From Euzebya tangerina (GTDB lineage: Bacteria; Actinomycetota; Nitriliruptoria; Euzebyales; Euzebyaceae): 64,000 nucleotides of DNA. The DNA is taken from contig NZ_PPDK01000001.1 in the NCBI RefSeq assembly GCF_003074135.1, positions 1,178,001 to 1,242,000 of the forward strand. The letters run 5' to 3'. The notes under the pieces are model-generated. The model saw nothing but the letters and a program-made list of their open reading frames with translations. It searched no databases and had not been told where the DNA came from. Of this stretch, positions 7,530-17,105 are shown in pieces; the stretch's first letter is position 1, and each line of letters begins with the position of its first letter. A program made the translations under genes and the position numbers.

Positions 7530-9452
7530 ATGGCCGGGAACGTGGAGTGGGAGGATGACCAGCGCCGCCTGGATGAGGCGCTGCATGCCCGTGCGGTGCT
7601 CACCGAACGTCTCGGCGCCTCCACCATCCCCAACCTGGACCAGTACTCCGAGGCCATCATCCACTCGATCAGGTCCGATGTGGTCCGCAGGCTCCATCAG
7701 GAGTGGGTGCCCTTCTTCGGTGCGCTCGATGGCGAGGATGAGCCTGGCCGGACCTACATCGGTCCCTACGCGGTCCACGCCCCCGACGACGACCGTCTGC
7801 TGATCCAGTCCTGGCGGGCCCCGGACTCCGCCACCTTCTACGAGGCGACGGCCGATCAGCCACTCGGGATCACGCAGCGACGCCGGTATGCCTCCGACGG
7901 CGTGACGATCTCGGGCGTGGTCATCGAGGAGTTGGCCGGCGGGGAGGACGACCGGGATGGACTCCGGGCTGCCATCGTCCAACAGGTCCTCCAGACCAGG
8001 ACCGGGTCCATGCAGGACATCATGACCACCATCACCCCGGAGCAGCATCGGGTGATCCGTGACGACGCGCCCGTCACCGTCCTGCAGGGAGGACCCGGCA
8101 CCGGCAAGACCGCGGTGGGCCTGCACCGCATCGCCTACCTGCTCTTCAGCCGGCGAGGGATGGCCGCCCTGATCATCGGGCCCAGCGACCGGTTCATCGA
8201 CTACGTGGGCCAGGTGCTCCCAGCGCTCGGGGAGGAGGCCGTCGGCCACATGACCATCACGCAGCTGGGTGAAGATCCGACCGGGCTCGTGCTGACCGCT
8301 GCGGCGCCACGGCACCTGGTCGGCGACGCCCGCATGGCCGCGCTGCTGGACCACCACGCCTGGTCCCACATCTGTCCCCCGACGGAACCGACCGTCGTCA
8401 CGATCAGAGATCGGCGCGTCACCCTACGACCGCAAGTTGTGGCGGAGGCCATCGCAGCCGCCCGCACGGAGGACCCGCGGTACGGCGTCGCGCGGACGCG
8501 GTTCGTGGCCGCGCTGGTGGAGGAGGTGGCTGCCAGCCTCAAGCGGCGGGTCGGACTGCTGCCCTCCTCCGACGTGGTTGCCGAGATCCGCAGGAACCGG
8601 GAGTTGTCCAGACTGATCGCGTCCGTGTGGCCCACCGTCACGCCGTCGAGTTTGCTGCGGACGGCGCTGGCTGACGCCCGGCTCGTGGGCGAACACTACG
8701 GACAGAACTCTGGTGTGCACCGCGCCGTCCGGGGCACCAGGAAGCCCCGTCCCGTCGACAGCCTGCTGACGGCGCTGGTGGAACTGGCCGGCGAGATCAT
8801 GGGTCTCGAATTCGACGGTCGCCGGTATGACCACGTGGTCGTCGACGAGGCGCAGGAGCTGACGGCCGTGGAGCTGCGCATGATCAAGCGCCGGATCCGT
8901 GCCTCGGGGCACCTGACCCTGCTGGGGGACCTGGCCCAGCAGTTGGGGACGCCGCACACGGCTGACTGGTCCTCGCTGGTCACTGCGGCCACGCTGCGGA
9001 TGCCGGACGTCCGGACCCTGGACATCAGCTACCGAGTGCCGAGCGACCTGCTCGCCCTGGCTGCCCCCTTCGCACCTGATCGCGAGATCGTGCCGACCGG
9101 GGTCCGGCAGGCACTGGCTCCGACGGCGGTGCTGCACACGCCCGACCCGCTCCGGGAGGCGATTCGAGTGGCGGGGCATCACATCGACGACACGGTGGGG
9201 ATCATCGTGGCAGATGCCACCCACGTACGGGTGGTGGCGGATCCGCCGTCGCTCGCCGCCGGCCACAGCCTGGTCCCGCTCAGCGAATCACGCGGCCTGG
9301 AGTTCGGGCACGTCGCCCTGGTCGAGCCAGCAGACCTGCTGGATGAGGGGGGACCGGGCGGGCTCTACATCGCCCTGACCCGCGCCGTGAAGTCGTTGAC
9401 GATCCTGCATCGCAGGTCGCTCCCGACCGAGCTGCAAGCGGCCCTTCCCTAG
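7530..9452 (+). CDS. HelD/HelR-like superfamily 1 ATPase (RNA polymerase-associated helicase family)
   Basis: 640 residues. Motif I GGPGTGKTAVGLHRIAYLLF lies near residue 190, motif II VVVDEAQ near 435, the GDLAQQ motif III and the C-terminal RGLEFGHV and YIALTRAVKSL motifs of UvrD-like enzymes follow. The first 120 residues, with a coiled-coil start and the IGPYAV / LLIQSWRAP signature, match HelD/HelR proteins, which bind RNA polymerase and displace it from nucleic acid, rather than repair helicases. HelR members also confer rifamycin tolerance. Slightly shorter than typical members (about 700). Starts 36 nt after the cyclase gene. Confidence 0.85.
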   Translation: MAGNVEWEDDQRRLDEALHARAVLTERLGASTIPNLDQYSEAIIHSIRSDVVRRLHQEWVPFFGALDGEDEPGRTYIGPYAVHAPDDDRLLIQSWRAPDSATFYEATADQPLGITQRRRYASDGVTISGVVIEELAGGEDDRDGLRAAIVQQVLQTRTGSMQDIMTTITPEQHRVIRDDAPVTVLQGGPGTGKTAVGLHRIAYLLFSRRGMAALIIGPSDRFIDYVGQVLPALGEEAVGHMTITQLGEDPTGLVLTAAAPRHLVGDARMAALLDHHAWSHICPPTEPTVVTIRDRRVTLRPQVVAEAIAAARTEDPRYGVARTRFVAALVEEVAASLKRRVGLLPSSDVVAEIRRNRELSRLIASVWPTVTPSSLLRTALADARLVGEHYGQNSGVHRAVRGTRKPRPVDSLLTALVELAGEIMGLEFDGRRYDHVVVDEAQELTAVELRMIKRRIRASGHLTLLGDLAQQLGTPHTADWSSLVTAATLRMPDVRTLDISYRVPSDLLALAAPFAPDREIVPTGVRQALAPTAVLHTPDPLREAIRVAGHHIDDTVGIIVADATHVRVVADPPSLAAGHSLVPLSESRGLEFGHVALVEPADLLDEGGPGGLYIALTRAVKSLTILHRRSLPTELQAALP

Positions 9453-9640
9453 AGCGGCTGCGCCCGGCGTCGATCGTCGAGATAGGCAAGCACGGCAGCG
9501 ACGTCACGGTCGCAGAGGACGGGACGACAACCGAGGGGAGCGGCGAGCCCCACTTCATGCTCGGCATGATCTTCGAGTTCACCGTCCCCCAGCCATGCCC
9601 CGGTCCCGCTGGGACCCGGGGAACACCGGGGTCTGCGATC

Positions 9641-11209
9641 ATGCGGCTCGTGAGGGTCCCACTGGTGCTCGGCCTAGCTCTCCTGCTGCTGGCCTGCGTC
9701 GAACTGACCCCGGTCGAGCAGGACGATTCGACGGAACTCGACGCCACGGTTGTCACGGAGGCCGAGCAGGTCCCACAACGTCCGATCGCCGGGCCGGAGG
9801 TCACGGATGTCATCTGCCCAGACCCTCCACCGGCCCTCGACGACGGAGACGAGGCGGGCTCGGCGCGGGGTCTCCGGTGCGGGTTCATCGTCGTCCCGGA
9901 GGACCGCTCCCGACCCGACGGCCCGATCGTCGAGGTGGCCTTCACCGTGATCTCACCGGGCGCCGAGCCCATCCGGGGCCCACCGCTGATCGTGGTCCCG
10001 GACGGACCTGGCTTCCCGGGGCTCTCCCAGGTCGGAGTGTGGCGCGCCTCGCCGCTCAGCCTGGCTCGGCAGGTGGTGGTCTTCGACCCCCGTGGGGCCG
10101 GTCGGTCGTTTCCCTCACTCGACTGCGGACCGGGCGGGCTGGACCGGCTCACCGATCGGCGCGTGGGCGAGTGTCGTGACCAGCTGACCTCGCAGGGCAT
10201 CGACCTCGGCAGCTACAACACCTCGGCCATCGCGCAGGACGTGGTGGCACTGCTCCGCGCTCTCGGGCTGGACCGGGTCGATCTGTTGGGGGTCGGACAC
10301 GGTGCTCGCGTGATGCAAAGCATCCTCGCCCTAGCCCCTGACCGCGTGCGGGCGGTCGTGTTCGACTCGCCGATCCCCGATCTCGTTGATGTGTACTTCG
10401 ATGTGGGGCTGAATGCTCAGGCAGCCCTCAACCGACTGCTGGACGAGTGCGCCGGACAGCCATCCTGCGCGGAGCGGTTCGACGAGTCGATGGACCAGTT
10501 GCCCGATGCCCTCGCTGTGCTCGGCGGACCGACGGGGAGCGGTTCCGCGGGAGGTTCGCCGGACGGTTCGCAACGCCCGCCGACTGCAGACGAGTTCGCC
10601 CTGGCGCTCATCGAGGCGATGCGGGGAACCGCGAACCTCGGCCTGATCCCTTCCGTCATCGACCAGCTGGCGGTCGACCCTGCCGGCGCCCTGGAGCGTC
10701 TGACCAGCCCCGAGGAGGGCGAGCAGGATCAGGAGCAACCGGAGTCGTTGCTGAGCGAGGGTCTGCTCCTGTCCAGCGAGTGCCACGACGAGGTGCCCTT
10801 CTCGAGCTTCGACCCCGAGGATCCGCCCCCTGCACTGGATGTGATCGGTGGGGCAGTCAGCCGCCTCTACGCCCGGGTCCCCCGTGCCTGCGCCACGTGG
10901 GATGTCGCGGCTGGTGCCGAGCAGTCAGGTGGGGAGACCGAGGTCTTCGCGTTGGTCCTGAACGGTGAGTTCGACCCGCTGGTCAGCCCGGCATGGGCTG
11001 CGGAGGCCACGCGCGACATCGCCGAGGCGACGGTCGTCCAGATCGATGCGGCCGGCCACCGACTGTTCGATCTCGACGCCTGCACCGTCGGCCTCGTCGA
11101 CACCTTCCTGAGCCGACCGGGCCTGAGCACCGACGGGCTCCTGCGAGCAGCCGAGGACGTGGCGCCCGCGTGTGCCACGCCGCGAGCGGTCGAGTTCGAC
11201 CTCAGCTGA
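9641..11209 (+). CDS. Lipoprotein, alpha/beta-hydrolase (tripeptidyl aminopeptidase-like) homologue lacking the nucleophilic serine
   Basis: 522 residues from ATG 9641, chosen because it opens a lipoprotein signal (LLLLAC, lipidated Cys19); the longer frame upstream would bury this signal. The fold follows the actinobacterial SlpD/SlpE/TAP proteases: FDPRGAGRS oxyanion region, a lid with Cys pairs, and the C-terminal TAP-like domain with the acid in NGEFDPLVSP and His in DAAGHRLFD. At the nucleophile elbow, however, the sequence reads LLGVGHGAR: position 219 is Gly (codon GGA at 10295) where relatives have Ser in GGSYG. Either catalysis is lost and the protein acts in binding, or another residue substitutes. 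Surface-anchored in either case. Confidence 0.85.
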   Translation: MRLVRVPLVLGLALLLLACVELTPVEQDDSTELDATVVTEAEQVPQRPIAGPEVTDVICPDPPPALDDGDEAGSARGLRCGFIVVPEDRSRPDGPIVEVAFTVISPGAEPIRGPPLIVVPDGPGFPGLSQVGVWRASPLSLARQVVVFDPRGAGRSFPSLDCGPGGLDRLTDRRVGECRDQLTSQGIDLGSYNTSAIAQDVVALLRALGLDRVDLLGVGHGARVMQSILALAPDRVRAVVFDSPIPDLVDVYFDVGLNAQAALNRLLDECAGQPSCAERFDESMDQLPDALAVLGGPTGSGSAGGSPDGSQRPPTADEFALALIEAMRGTANLGLIPSVIDQLAVDPAGALERLTSPEEGEQDQEQPESLLSEGLLLSSECHDEVPFSSFDPEDPPPALDVIGGAVSRLYARVPRACATWDVAAGAEQSGGETEVFALVLNGEFDPLVSPAWAAEATRDIAEATVVQIDAAGHRLFDLDACTVGLVDTFLSRPGLSTDGLLRAAEDVAPACATPRAVEFDLS

Positions 11210-11219
11210 GCCCTGCGGT

Positions 11220-12668
11220 TCACACCGAAGCCGCCGAGCCGGCCCAGACCGACGGCGTCCGCTCTCCCCAGCTGGTCTGCTCCTCCAACTGTGCGCAGAG
11301 GCTCAACAGGATGTCCTCGCGGGCGGCGGCCGCGGCGATCTGGACGCCTGCAGGAAGCCCATCCGCCATGCCCGTCGGGACGGCGATCGCTGGCTGGCCG
11401 GTCATGTTGAACGGTGCGGTGCACGGGAACCGCTGGAACAGTTCGCGGTAGAAGTCCTCGCCGCTCCACTCCGGGTGGTTCTGGTCCAACTCGCCGATGG
11501 GCAGCCTCACGGTGGCGTACGGCGGGAGCACCACCGCGTCGTAGCCGGCGAAGAAGCCCGTGATCTGGTTGCTGATGCCGGCGGTCATCAGCAAAGCCTC
11601 CTCCATCTGTGGCGCGGTCAGCGCAGCCCCGCTGGTGGCGGCCCGAAGCGTGCAGGCCTCGAACATCGTGTCATCGGGTTCGATGTGCAGCGCCGCCGCA
11701 AGCCCGTAGACACCACTCGCCACGAAGGAGAACCACATGCGTCGGTTCGCCTCGTGGAAGGTCTCACCGTTGAACGGGATGACGCCGACGTCCTCCACCT
11801 CGTGGCCGCGCTCCTCCAACAGTCGTCCGACCCGTCGCACCTCATCCGTCAACTCGCCGTCGATGCGCCCCTCGCCGTCAAAGCCGTTCGGCGCCAGTGC
11901 CACGCGCAGCCCGGTCATCGGTGCGGCGACGACGTCGGTGTAGCTCCGCTCGTCTGATCGCAACGGAACGAAGCTCATGGCCTCGGGGCCCTTCACGGCG
12001 TCCAGGAGCCGTGCGGCATCGCGGGTCGAACGCGTGACCGCGAACTCGATCCCCATGCCGAACAGTGGTTGCTGGTACTCCGGACCCAGCGGCGTCCGGC
12101 CGCGACTCGGCTTCAGCCCGACCAGACCGCAGCGGGCGGCTGGGATGCGGACCGATCCTCCACCATCGTTGGCGTGTGCCATCGGAACGACCCCGGCCGC
12201 CACGGCGGCCGCCGAGCCTCCAGACGAGCCGCCGGGGCTGACATCGGTGTTCCACGGGTTGCGGGTTGGTCCGCTCGCCACGGGTTCGGTCGTGGCGTTG
12301 AATCCGAACTCGGGCGTGGCGGTCCGGGCGATGGTCGTGAGCCCGGCCGCGACGAAGCGGGTGAACAGCTCCGAGGAGACCGCAGGGACGAACTGGTCGC
12401 CGGCCAGGAGACGAGAGCCCATTGCGTGGGGGACGCCTGCCGCGTGGATCACCAGATCCTTGATGAGGAAGGGAACCCCGCCGAAGACGCCCTGCGGGTC
12501 GCCCTCCACCGGGTCAGCCAGATCTCGGACTCTGACGTTGAGCGCCCCGTCGATCTGCTCCATCGCCTCGCGGGCACACGCGACCAACTCCTGGCCGGTC
12601 ACCTCCCCTGCGCTGAGCAGATCGGTCAACGCCGTGGCGTCGTGGTCGCTGTACTCGTCCAGGTTCAT
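11220..12668 (-). CDS. Amidase (amidase signature family)
   Basis: 482 residues with the amidase-signature triad: catalytic Lys in GVPFLIKDLV near residue 88, and the cis-Ser/Ser pair within SPGGSSGGSAAAVAAG near 160-175. The GAT-A-like C-terminal region (PPYATVRLPIGELDQNHPEWS, PFNMTGQPAIAVPTG) is complete. No gatB or gatC neighbour, so a stand-alone amide hydrolase rather than the tRNA amidotransferase subunit. The gene is convergent with the lipoprotein gene (10 nt between stops). Confidence 0.92.
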   Translation of the reverse strand: MNLDEYSDHDATALTDLLSAGEVTGQELVACAREAMEQIDGALNVRVRDLADPVEGDPQGVFGGVPFLIKDLVIHAAGVPHAMGSRLLAGDQFVPAVSSELFTRFVAAGLTTIARTATPEFGFNATTEPVASGPTRNPWNTDVSPGGSSGGSAAAVAAGVVPMAHANDGGGSVRIPAARCGLVGLKPSRGRTPLGPEYQQPLFGMGIEFAVTRSTRDAARLLDAVKGPEAMSFVPLRSDERSYTDVVAAPMTGLRVALAPNGFDGEGRIDGELTDEVRRVGRLLEERGHEVEDVGVIPFNGETFHEANRRMWFSFVASGVYGLAAALHIEPDDTMFEACTLRAATSGAALTAPQMEEALLMTAGISNQITGFFAGYDAVVLPPYATVRLPIGELDQNHPEWSGEDFYRELFQRFPCTAPFNMTGQPAIAVPTGMADGLPAGVQIAAAAAREDILLSLCAQLEEQTSWGERTPSVWAGSAASV

Positions 12669-12805
12669 GTGTTCCAGTCCTGCCGTGGTCGGTCGCCGTG
12701 ACGCTAGGGCCCTGATCCGCTGCCGTCTACGGGCAACCGGAGGGGTACCGCTGGATGCCGACGATGCCTAGGCTCGACGCCCCAGCCCCACGGTCAGGAG
12801 CACCG

Positions 12806-13939
12806 ATGCAAGACGTACTGGACACCGCTGTCGAGCAGCAGGACGCGCCCTTCCTGGTCGCGATGACCGGGGACAGCGAGGGGGTGACGTGGTCAGGCAC
12901 CTCCGGCAGCGCCCGCGACGGGAGCGCCGCGACGCTCGACACCGCGTTCCGCATCTTCTCCATGACCAAGGCGGTTGGCGCCACCGCCGCCATGATCCTG
13001 ATCGAGCGGGGTGAACTGTCCTTCGACACGCCCGTGGCGGACGTGATCCCGGCGTTCGACGACCTCCAGGTCATCCAGAGCATCGAGGGCGGCGACGTGA
13101 GTTTGGTCGACGCCCGGGCCACCGCCACCGTCCGTCACCTGGCAACCCACACCTCCGGGCTGGTCTATGAGTACTGGGACGCCACGATGGCGGCGTACCT
13201 GGAGGCCACGGGTGCGACGCCGGTGCTGTCCGGGACCAAGGAGGGGTTGCGATATCCCCTGGCGTTCCAGCCAGGGGCGCGGTGGGGGTACGGGATCGGC
13301 ATCGACTGGCTGGGGCAGGTCGTGGAGGCGGTCGACGGACGTCGCATCGATGAGTTCTGCCAGGTTGAGATCTTCGACCCGTTGGCGATGGCTGACACCA
13401 GCTTCGAGCCGAACCAGCTCGTGGATCGGATGGCCGAGGTGAAGATGCGGGGTGAGGACGGGTCCTTCGGCCCCTACGAGATCGCTCCGCCGCCACATCC
13501 CGAGGTGTACGGCATGGGTCATGCGCTGTACTCAACCGCTCCGGACTACCTGCGCTTCCTCCGCATGTTCCTGCGCGGCGGAGAGCTGGACGGCAACCGG
13601 GTGCTCAGCCAGCAGTCGGTGGAGCAGATGTTGGCCAACCACATCGGTGACCTGCGGGTCACACCGATGCCCTCGCAGGCTCCGCCGCTGAGTGCCGACG
13701 TGACCCTGTTCCCCGATACGCCCAAGACCCACAGCTTCGGCTTCGTGCGGGTTGAGGAGGACGTACCAGGGATGCGGTCAGCTGGCTCACAGGGCTGGGC
13801 CGGCGTCCTCAACTCCCACTACTGGTTCGACCCCGCGGCGGACCTGGCCGCGGTCATCATGACCCAGTCATTGCCCTTCGCCGACCCGCGGTTCATGGCG
13901 ACGTACGAGGCCTTCGAGAAGGCGGTGTACGCCGCCTGA
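12806..13939 (+). CDS. Serine hydrolase of the class C beta-lactamase / family VIII esterase fold
   Basis: 377 residues from ATG 12806, preferred over ATG 12755 because CAGGAG lies 5-10 nt upstream. The SxxK motif is SMTK (IFSMTKAVGATAAM), and the second motif is the YGIGIDWLG form typical of family VIII esterases. A long C-terminal part with SQGWAGVLNSHYWFDP corresponds to the third motif region. There is no export signal, which argues for a cytoplasmic esterase rather than a beta-lactamase protecting the cell wall. Confidence 0.88.
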   Translation: MQDVLDTAVEQQDAPFLVAMTGDSEGVTWSGTSGSARDGSAATLDTAFRIFSMTKAVGATAAMILIERGELSFDTPVADVIPAFDDLQVIQSIEGGDVSLVDARATATVRHLATHTSGLVYEYWDATMAAYLEATGATPVLSGTKEGLRYPLAFQPGARWGYGIGIDWLGQVVEAVDGRRIDEFCQVEIFDPLAMADTSFEPNQLVDRMAEVKMRGEDGSFGPYEIAPPPHPEVYGMGHALYSTAPDYLRFLRMFLRGGELDGNRVLSQQSVEQMLANHIGDLRVTPMPSQAPPLSADVTLFPDTPKTHSFGFVRVEEDVPGMRSAGSQGWAGVLNSHYWFDPAADLAAVIMTQSLPFADPRFMATYEAFEKAVYAA

Positions 13940-13979
13940 ACCGCGGGTCGGCCGGGCTAGCTGGCCTCGGTGCAGTGAC

Positions 13980-16664
13980 CTAGGCGGCGTCGGCCAGGGC
14001 CAGTTCGAGCACCTCGCGGACGTCGTCGACCAGGTGGATCGTCAGCTCGTCGCGGATCTCCTGGGGCACCTCATCCAGATCGGCCTCGTTGCGCTTGGGC
14101 AGCAGCACGGTGTCGAGGCCTGCTCGGTGCGCGGCCAGCACCTTCTGCTTCACGCCGCCGATCGGCAGCACCTTGCCCTGCAGCGTGACCTCACCGGTCA
14201 TGCCGACGCCCTTCTTGACCCGCTGACCGGTCATCAGCGAGGCGAAGGCGGTCGTCATCGTGACCCCGGCAGAGGGGCCGTCCTTGGGGATGCCACCCGC
14301 AGGGAAGTGGACGTGGAACCGGCCGCCGGTCAGCGCATCACGGTCGAGGACCAGACCTCCGTCGGCCAGCTCGTCGGCGTGGGAGCGCAGGAACGACAGT
14401 GCGATGGATGCGGACTCCTGCATCACGTCGCCCAGCTGACCGGTCAGCTTGAGGCCTCCGTCACCGTCGCTCGATCCGGTCTGAGCCGTCTCGACGAACA
14501 GGACGTCGCCACCCACACCGGTCACCGCGAGCCCGGTCGCCACGCCGGGCACGTCGACCCGGGCCATGGCGTCCTCCTTGAAGACGCGCTGTCGGCCGAG
14601 GAGGTCGGCGGGGTCGGTGATCTGGATGGGGGTCTGGCTACCGCGGGCGATCTCGACAGCGGCCTTGCGGGCGATCTTGGCCAACTGGCGCTCCAGCTGG
14701 CGGACGCCTGCCTCGCGGGTCCACCCCTCCACGACCTTGCGGAGGATCTCGTCGCTGATCTGGACCTCGTCGGCCGACAGGCCGGCGCCGCCCAACTGGC
14801 GCCCGATCAGGTGGTCGCGTGCGATCGCGACCTTCTCGGCATCGGTGTACCCATCGAGCTGGACGACCTCCAAGCGGTCCAGCAGCGGGCCGGGGATGGT
14901 CTCCAGCACGTTGGCGGTCGCGATGAACAGGACGTCGGAGAGGTCGAGGTCGATCTCCAGGTAGTGGTCCCGGAACGTGTGGTTCTGGGCCGGGTCGAGC
15001 ACCTCGAGCAGCGCGGCCCTGGGGTCGCCGCGGTAGTCGCCGCCCACCTTGTCGATCTCGTCCAGCAGCATGACGGGGTTCATCGTCCCGGCCTCGGTCA
15101 TGGCCCGGACGATCCGACCGGGCTGGGCGCCGACGTAGGTACGTCGGTGGCCACGGATCTCGGCCTCGTCACGGACGCCGCCGAGAGCCACGCGGACGAA
15201 TGAGCGGTTCAGGGCACGGGCGATGGACTCACCGAGGGAGGTCTTGCCGACCCCCGGAGGTCCGACCAGGGCCAGGATGGCGCCCTGTCCACGACGCGTG
15301 CTCGTGGTTCGCGCGGGTGCATTGTCGGGCGTGTCGGCGTCGGGCGTGTCGGCGTCGGGGGTTCCGGGGCTGGCCGTGTCTGTTGTGGCCTCGTCTGTTG
15401 TGGCCTCCGCGGTCGTGTCTGTGGTCGTGTCAGCTGGTGATGCGTCGGTGCCGTCGTCGGTGCGGTCATCAGTCGGGCCGGGCTCGGCTGTCGAGAGATC
15501 GGCCGTCGAGAGGGTCGAGAGGTCAGCCGTCGAGAGGATGGTCTCCCCGTCCTGGCCCTCGTGCATCTCGGTCGCGTCGGACGAGTCGTCCAAGCCGCGC
15601 TCGACACGGAGCTTGCGCACCGCGAGCTGCTCGATCAGCCGCTCCTTCACCTCGTCGAGGCCGGTGTGGTCCTCGTCCAGGATGGTTCGGGCGGCGATCA
15701 GGTCGAGGGTGTCCTGTGAGGTGGTGCCCCAGGGCATCTCGAAGACGCGGTCCAGCCAGGTCCGGATCCACGACTGCTCGGGCGATTGCTCACCCACCCG
15801 CTCCAGTCGGTCGATCTCCTTGCCGACGAAGGTGCGAACCGCCTCGGGCAGCGGGAGTCGCTCGGCCCTGGCGCGGTAGGCGGCGATCGAGTCGCCATCC
15901 TCACCGTCCTCGGTGCCGGAGATCTCACGGAGCTCGGACTGGATCGCCTTCATCTGCTCACGCAGGATGAACTCGCGCTGTCGGTTCTCGACGGACTCGT
16001 TGACGTCGTCGCGGATCTTGGAGCGAACGTTCAGCTCGGCAAGCGTCTCGCGGGCCCAGCCGAGGGCCAGTTCCAGCCGCTCGCGGACATCGAGTGCCTC
16101 CAGGATCTGGACCTTCTGGGCGGCCTCCAGGTCGGGCGAGTACACCGCTGTGTCGGCCAGCTGGCCGGGGTCGCTGATCTCCTGCAGGGCGGCGGAGACC
16201 GACTGCCCGCCCCGGTGCTCGAGGATGCCGTCGACCACGGCGCGGTAGTCCTGTTCGAGGCCTGAGATGTCGCCGGTGAGCCGGTCGGCGACGGGGGTCA
16301 CCTCGACGAGGGTTGCCCCTGCGGCACCGGCCGCACCGACGCCGATGAGTCCGCGGGAGAGACCCCTGACGAGGATCCCGCGCCGACCGCCGCGCAGGCG
16401 GTCGTGCTGCTCGATGCTGGCGATGGTGCCGACGGTGGCGAAGCGCGCCTTGCCATCCTCGTCGGTTACCTTGGGGACCAGGACGACGCGGTCGCGGGAC
16501 TCGGCGGCAGCGTCGATGGCGGCCCGGGCGTCGCTCGACTCGATGGCGATGGTGACGACCATGCCGGGTACGACCACACCTCCCGGCAGGGGGAGGAGGG
16601 GCAGGGTGGCGGGAGAGTCGGCGGCGGGGTCGGGAGCAGTGGTGGAGCTGGACTGGTCAGCCAT
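13980..16664 (-). CDS. lon: ATP-dependent protease Lon
   Basis: 894 residues from ATG 16664; the frame extends 16 codons further but the MADQ start leaves the usual short tail before the LAN substrate-recognition domain (LPLLPLPGGVVVPGM). Then the helical middle, AAA+ core (GPPGVGKTSLG, LLDEIDKVG, arginine-finger region) and the S16 proteolytic domain with Ser in PKDGPSAG and Lys in GGVKQKVLAAHR. Residues about 356-460, directly before Walker A, are an extra segment rich in Thr, Asp, Ala and Ser with repeated STADLST and PDADTPDADT, absent from typical Lon where LVGPPGVGKT follows the preceding helix closely. Active-site residues are intact, so a working Lon with a flexible insert is the natural reading. 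Confidence 0.96.
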   Translation of the reverse strand: MADQSSSTTAPDPAADSPATLPLLPLPGGVVVPGMVVTIAIESSDARAAIDAAAESRDRVVLVPKVTDEDGKARFATVGTIASIEQHDRLRGGRRGILVRGLSRGLIGVGAAGAAGATLVEVTPVADRLTGDISGLEQDYRAVVDGILEHRGGQSVSAALQEISDPGQLADTAVYSPDLEAAQKVQILEALDVRERLELALGWARETLAELNVRSKIRDDVNESVENRQREFILREQMKAIQSELREISGTEDGEDGDSIAAYRARAERLPLPEAVRTFVGKEIDRLERVGEQSPEQSWIRTWLDRVFEMPWGTTSQDTLDLIAARTILDEDHTGLDEVKERLIEQLAVRKLRVERGLDDSSDATEMHEGQDGETILSTADLSTLSTADLSTAEPGPTDDRTDDGTDASPADTTTDTTAEATTDEATTDTASPGTPDADTPDADTPDNAPARTTSTRRGQGAILALVGPPGVGKTSLGESIARALNRSFVRVALGGVRDEAEIRGHRRTYVGAQPGRIVRAMTEAGTMNPVMLLDEIDKVGGDYRGDPRAALLEVLDPAQNHTFRDHYLEIDLDLSDVLFIATANVLETIPGPLLDRLEVVQLDGYTDAEKVAIARDHLIGRQLGGAGLSADEVQISDEILRKVVEGWTREAGVRQLERQLAKIARKAAVEIARGSQTPIQITDPADLLGRQRVFKEDAMARVDVPGVATGLAVTGVGGDVLFVETAQTGSSDGDGGLKLTGQLGDVMQESASIALSFLRSHADELADGGLVLDRDALTGGRFHVHFPAGGIPKDGPSAGVTMTTAFASLMTGQRVKKGVGMTGEVTLQGKVLPIGGVKQKVLAAHRAGLDTVLLPKRNEADLDEVPQEIRDELTIHLVDDVREVLELALADAA

Positions 16665-16854
16665 GAGAGAGGTTCCTGTTCGTGTGGGAAGTGGGGTCAA
16701 CCCAGGCTGCACGTGATCTATTCCTTGTGCACTCAGGTTTCCTGTTGTCGGTTACGACGTGGGGCGGATTCCTTACAGATCGTCAGCTCTGGCGGGGGCA
16801 CCGGTACCGTTTGGTGGACCAGTCGACCGTTTCATCAGCCCCGGAGCTCTTGCC

Positions 16855-17103
16855 ATGTCAGAAGCCACGCAGGCCGAACTGCTTCGCCTTGCCGACAAGA
16901 TCGAGACCGACGAGGACTTCGCCATGCACGTCGGCGAGGATGCTCGCGCGGCATTGGAGTCCGAGGGCATGCCGGACCGCACGATCGCCGCGATTCTGAA
17001 CGAAGCGGACGCCGACGTGATCGGCTTCGCGATGCCGGCCGACAACGTCGCCATGACGGTCAAGCGGATCGCGGAGGCCGCGCGCTCCGTGGCGGCTCGC
17101 TAG
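16855..17103 (+). CDS. Small protein of unknown function
   Basis: 82 residues from ATG 16855, divergent from lon (190 nt between starts, no motif I can name there). The composition is acidic and Ala-rich, with no signal peptide or membrane helix. The segment KIETDEDFAMHVGEDARAAL followed by ESEGM has the rhythm of the Nif11/Os1348-type domain (DPEFRxRLxxDPxAALxEAG) that precedes some peptide natural products, but no maturation enzyme is nearby and the C-terminus shows no core peptide. Coding is supported by its normal codon bias and a frame ending just before a tandem repeat. Confidence 0.6.
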   Translation: MSEATQAELLRLADKIETDEDFAMHVGEDARAALESEGMPDRTIAAILNEADADVIGFAMPADNVAMTVKRIAEAARSVAAR

Positions 17104-17105
17104 CC

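Noticed and set aside
9453-9605. Minus-strand frame reading GELEDHAEHEVGLAAPLGCR then PVLCDRDVAAVLAYLDD
   Set aside because: Looks protein-like, but no start codon precedes it and it runs into the lipoprotein signal region.
16665-16854. HspR/HAIR or ClgR operator between lon and the small gene
   Set aside because: No CTTGAGT-N7-ACTCAAG or clear CGC-N-GCG dyad is visible.
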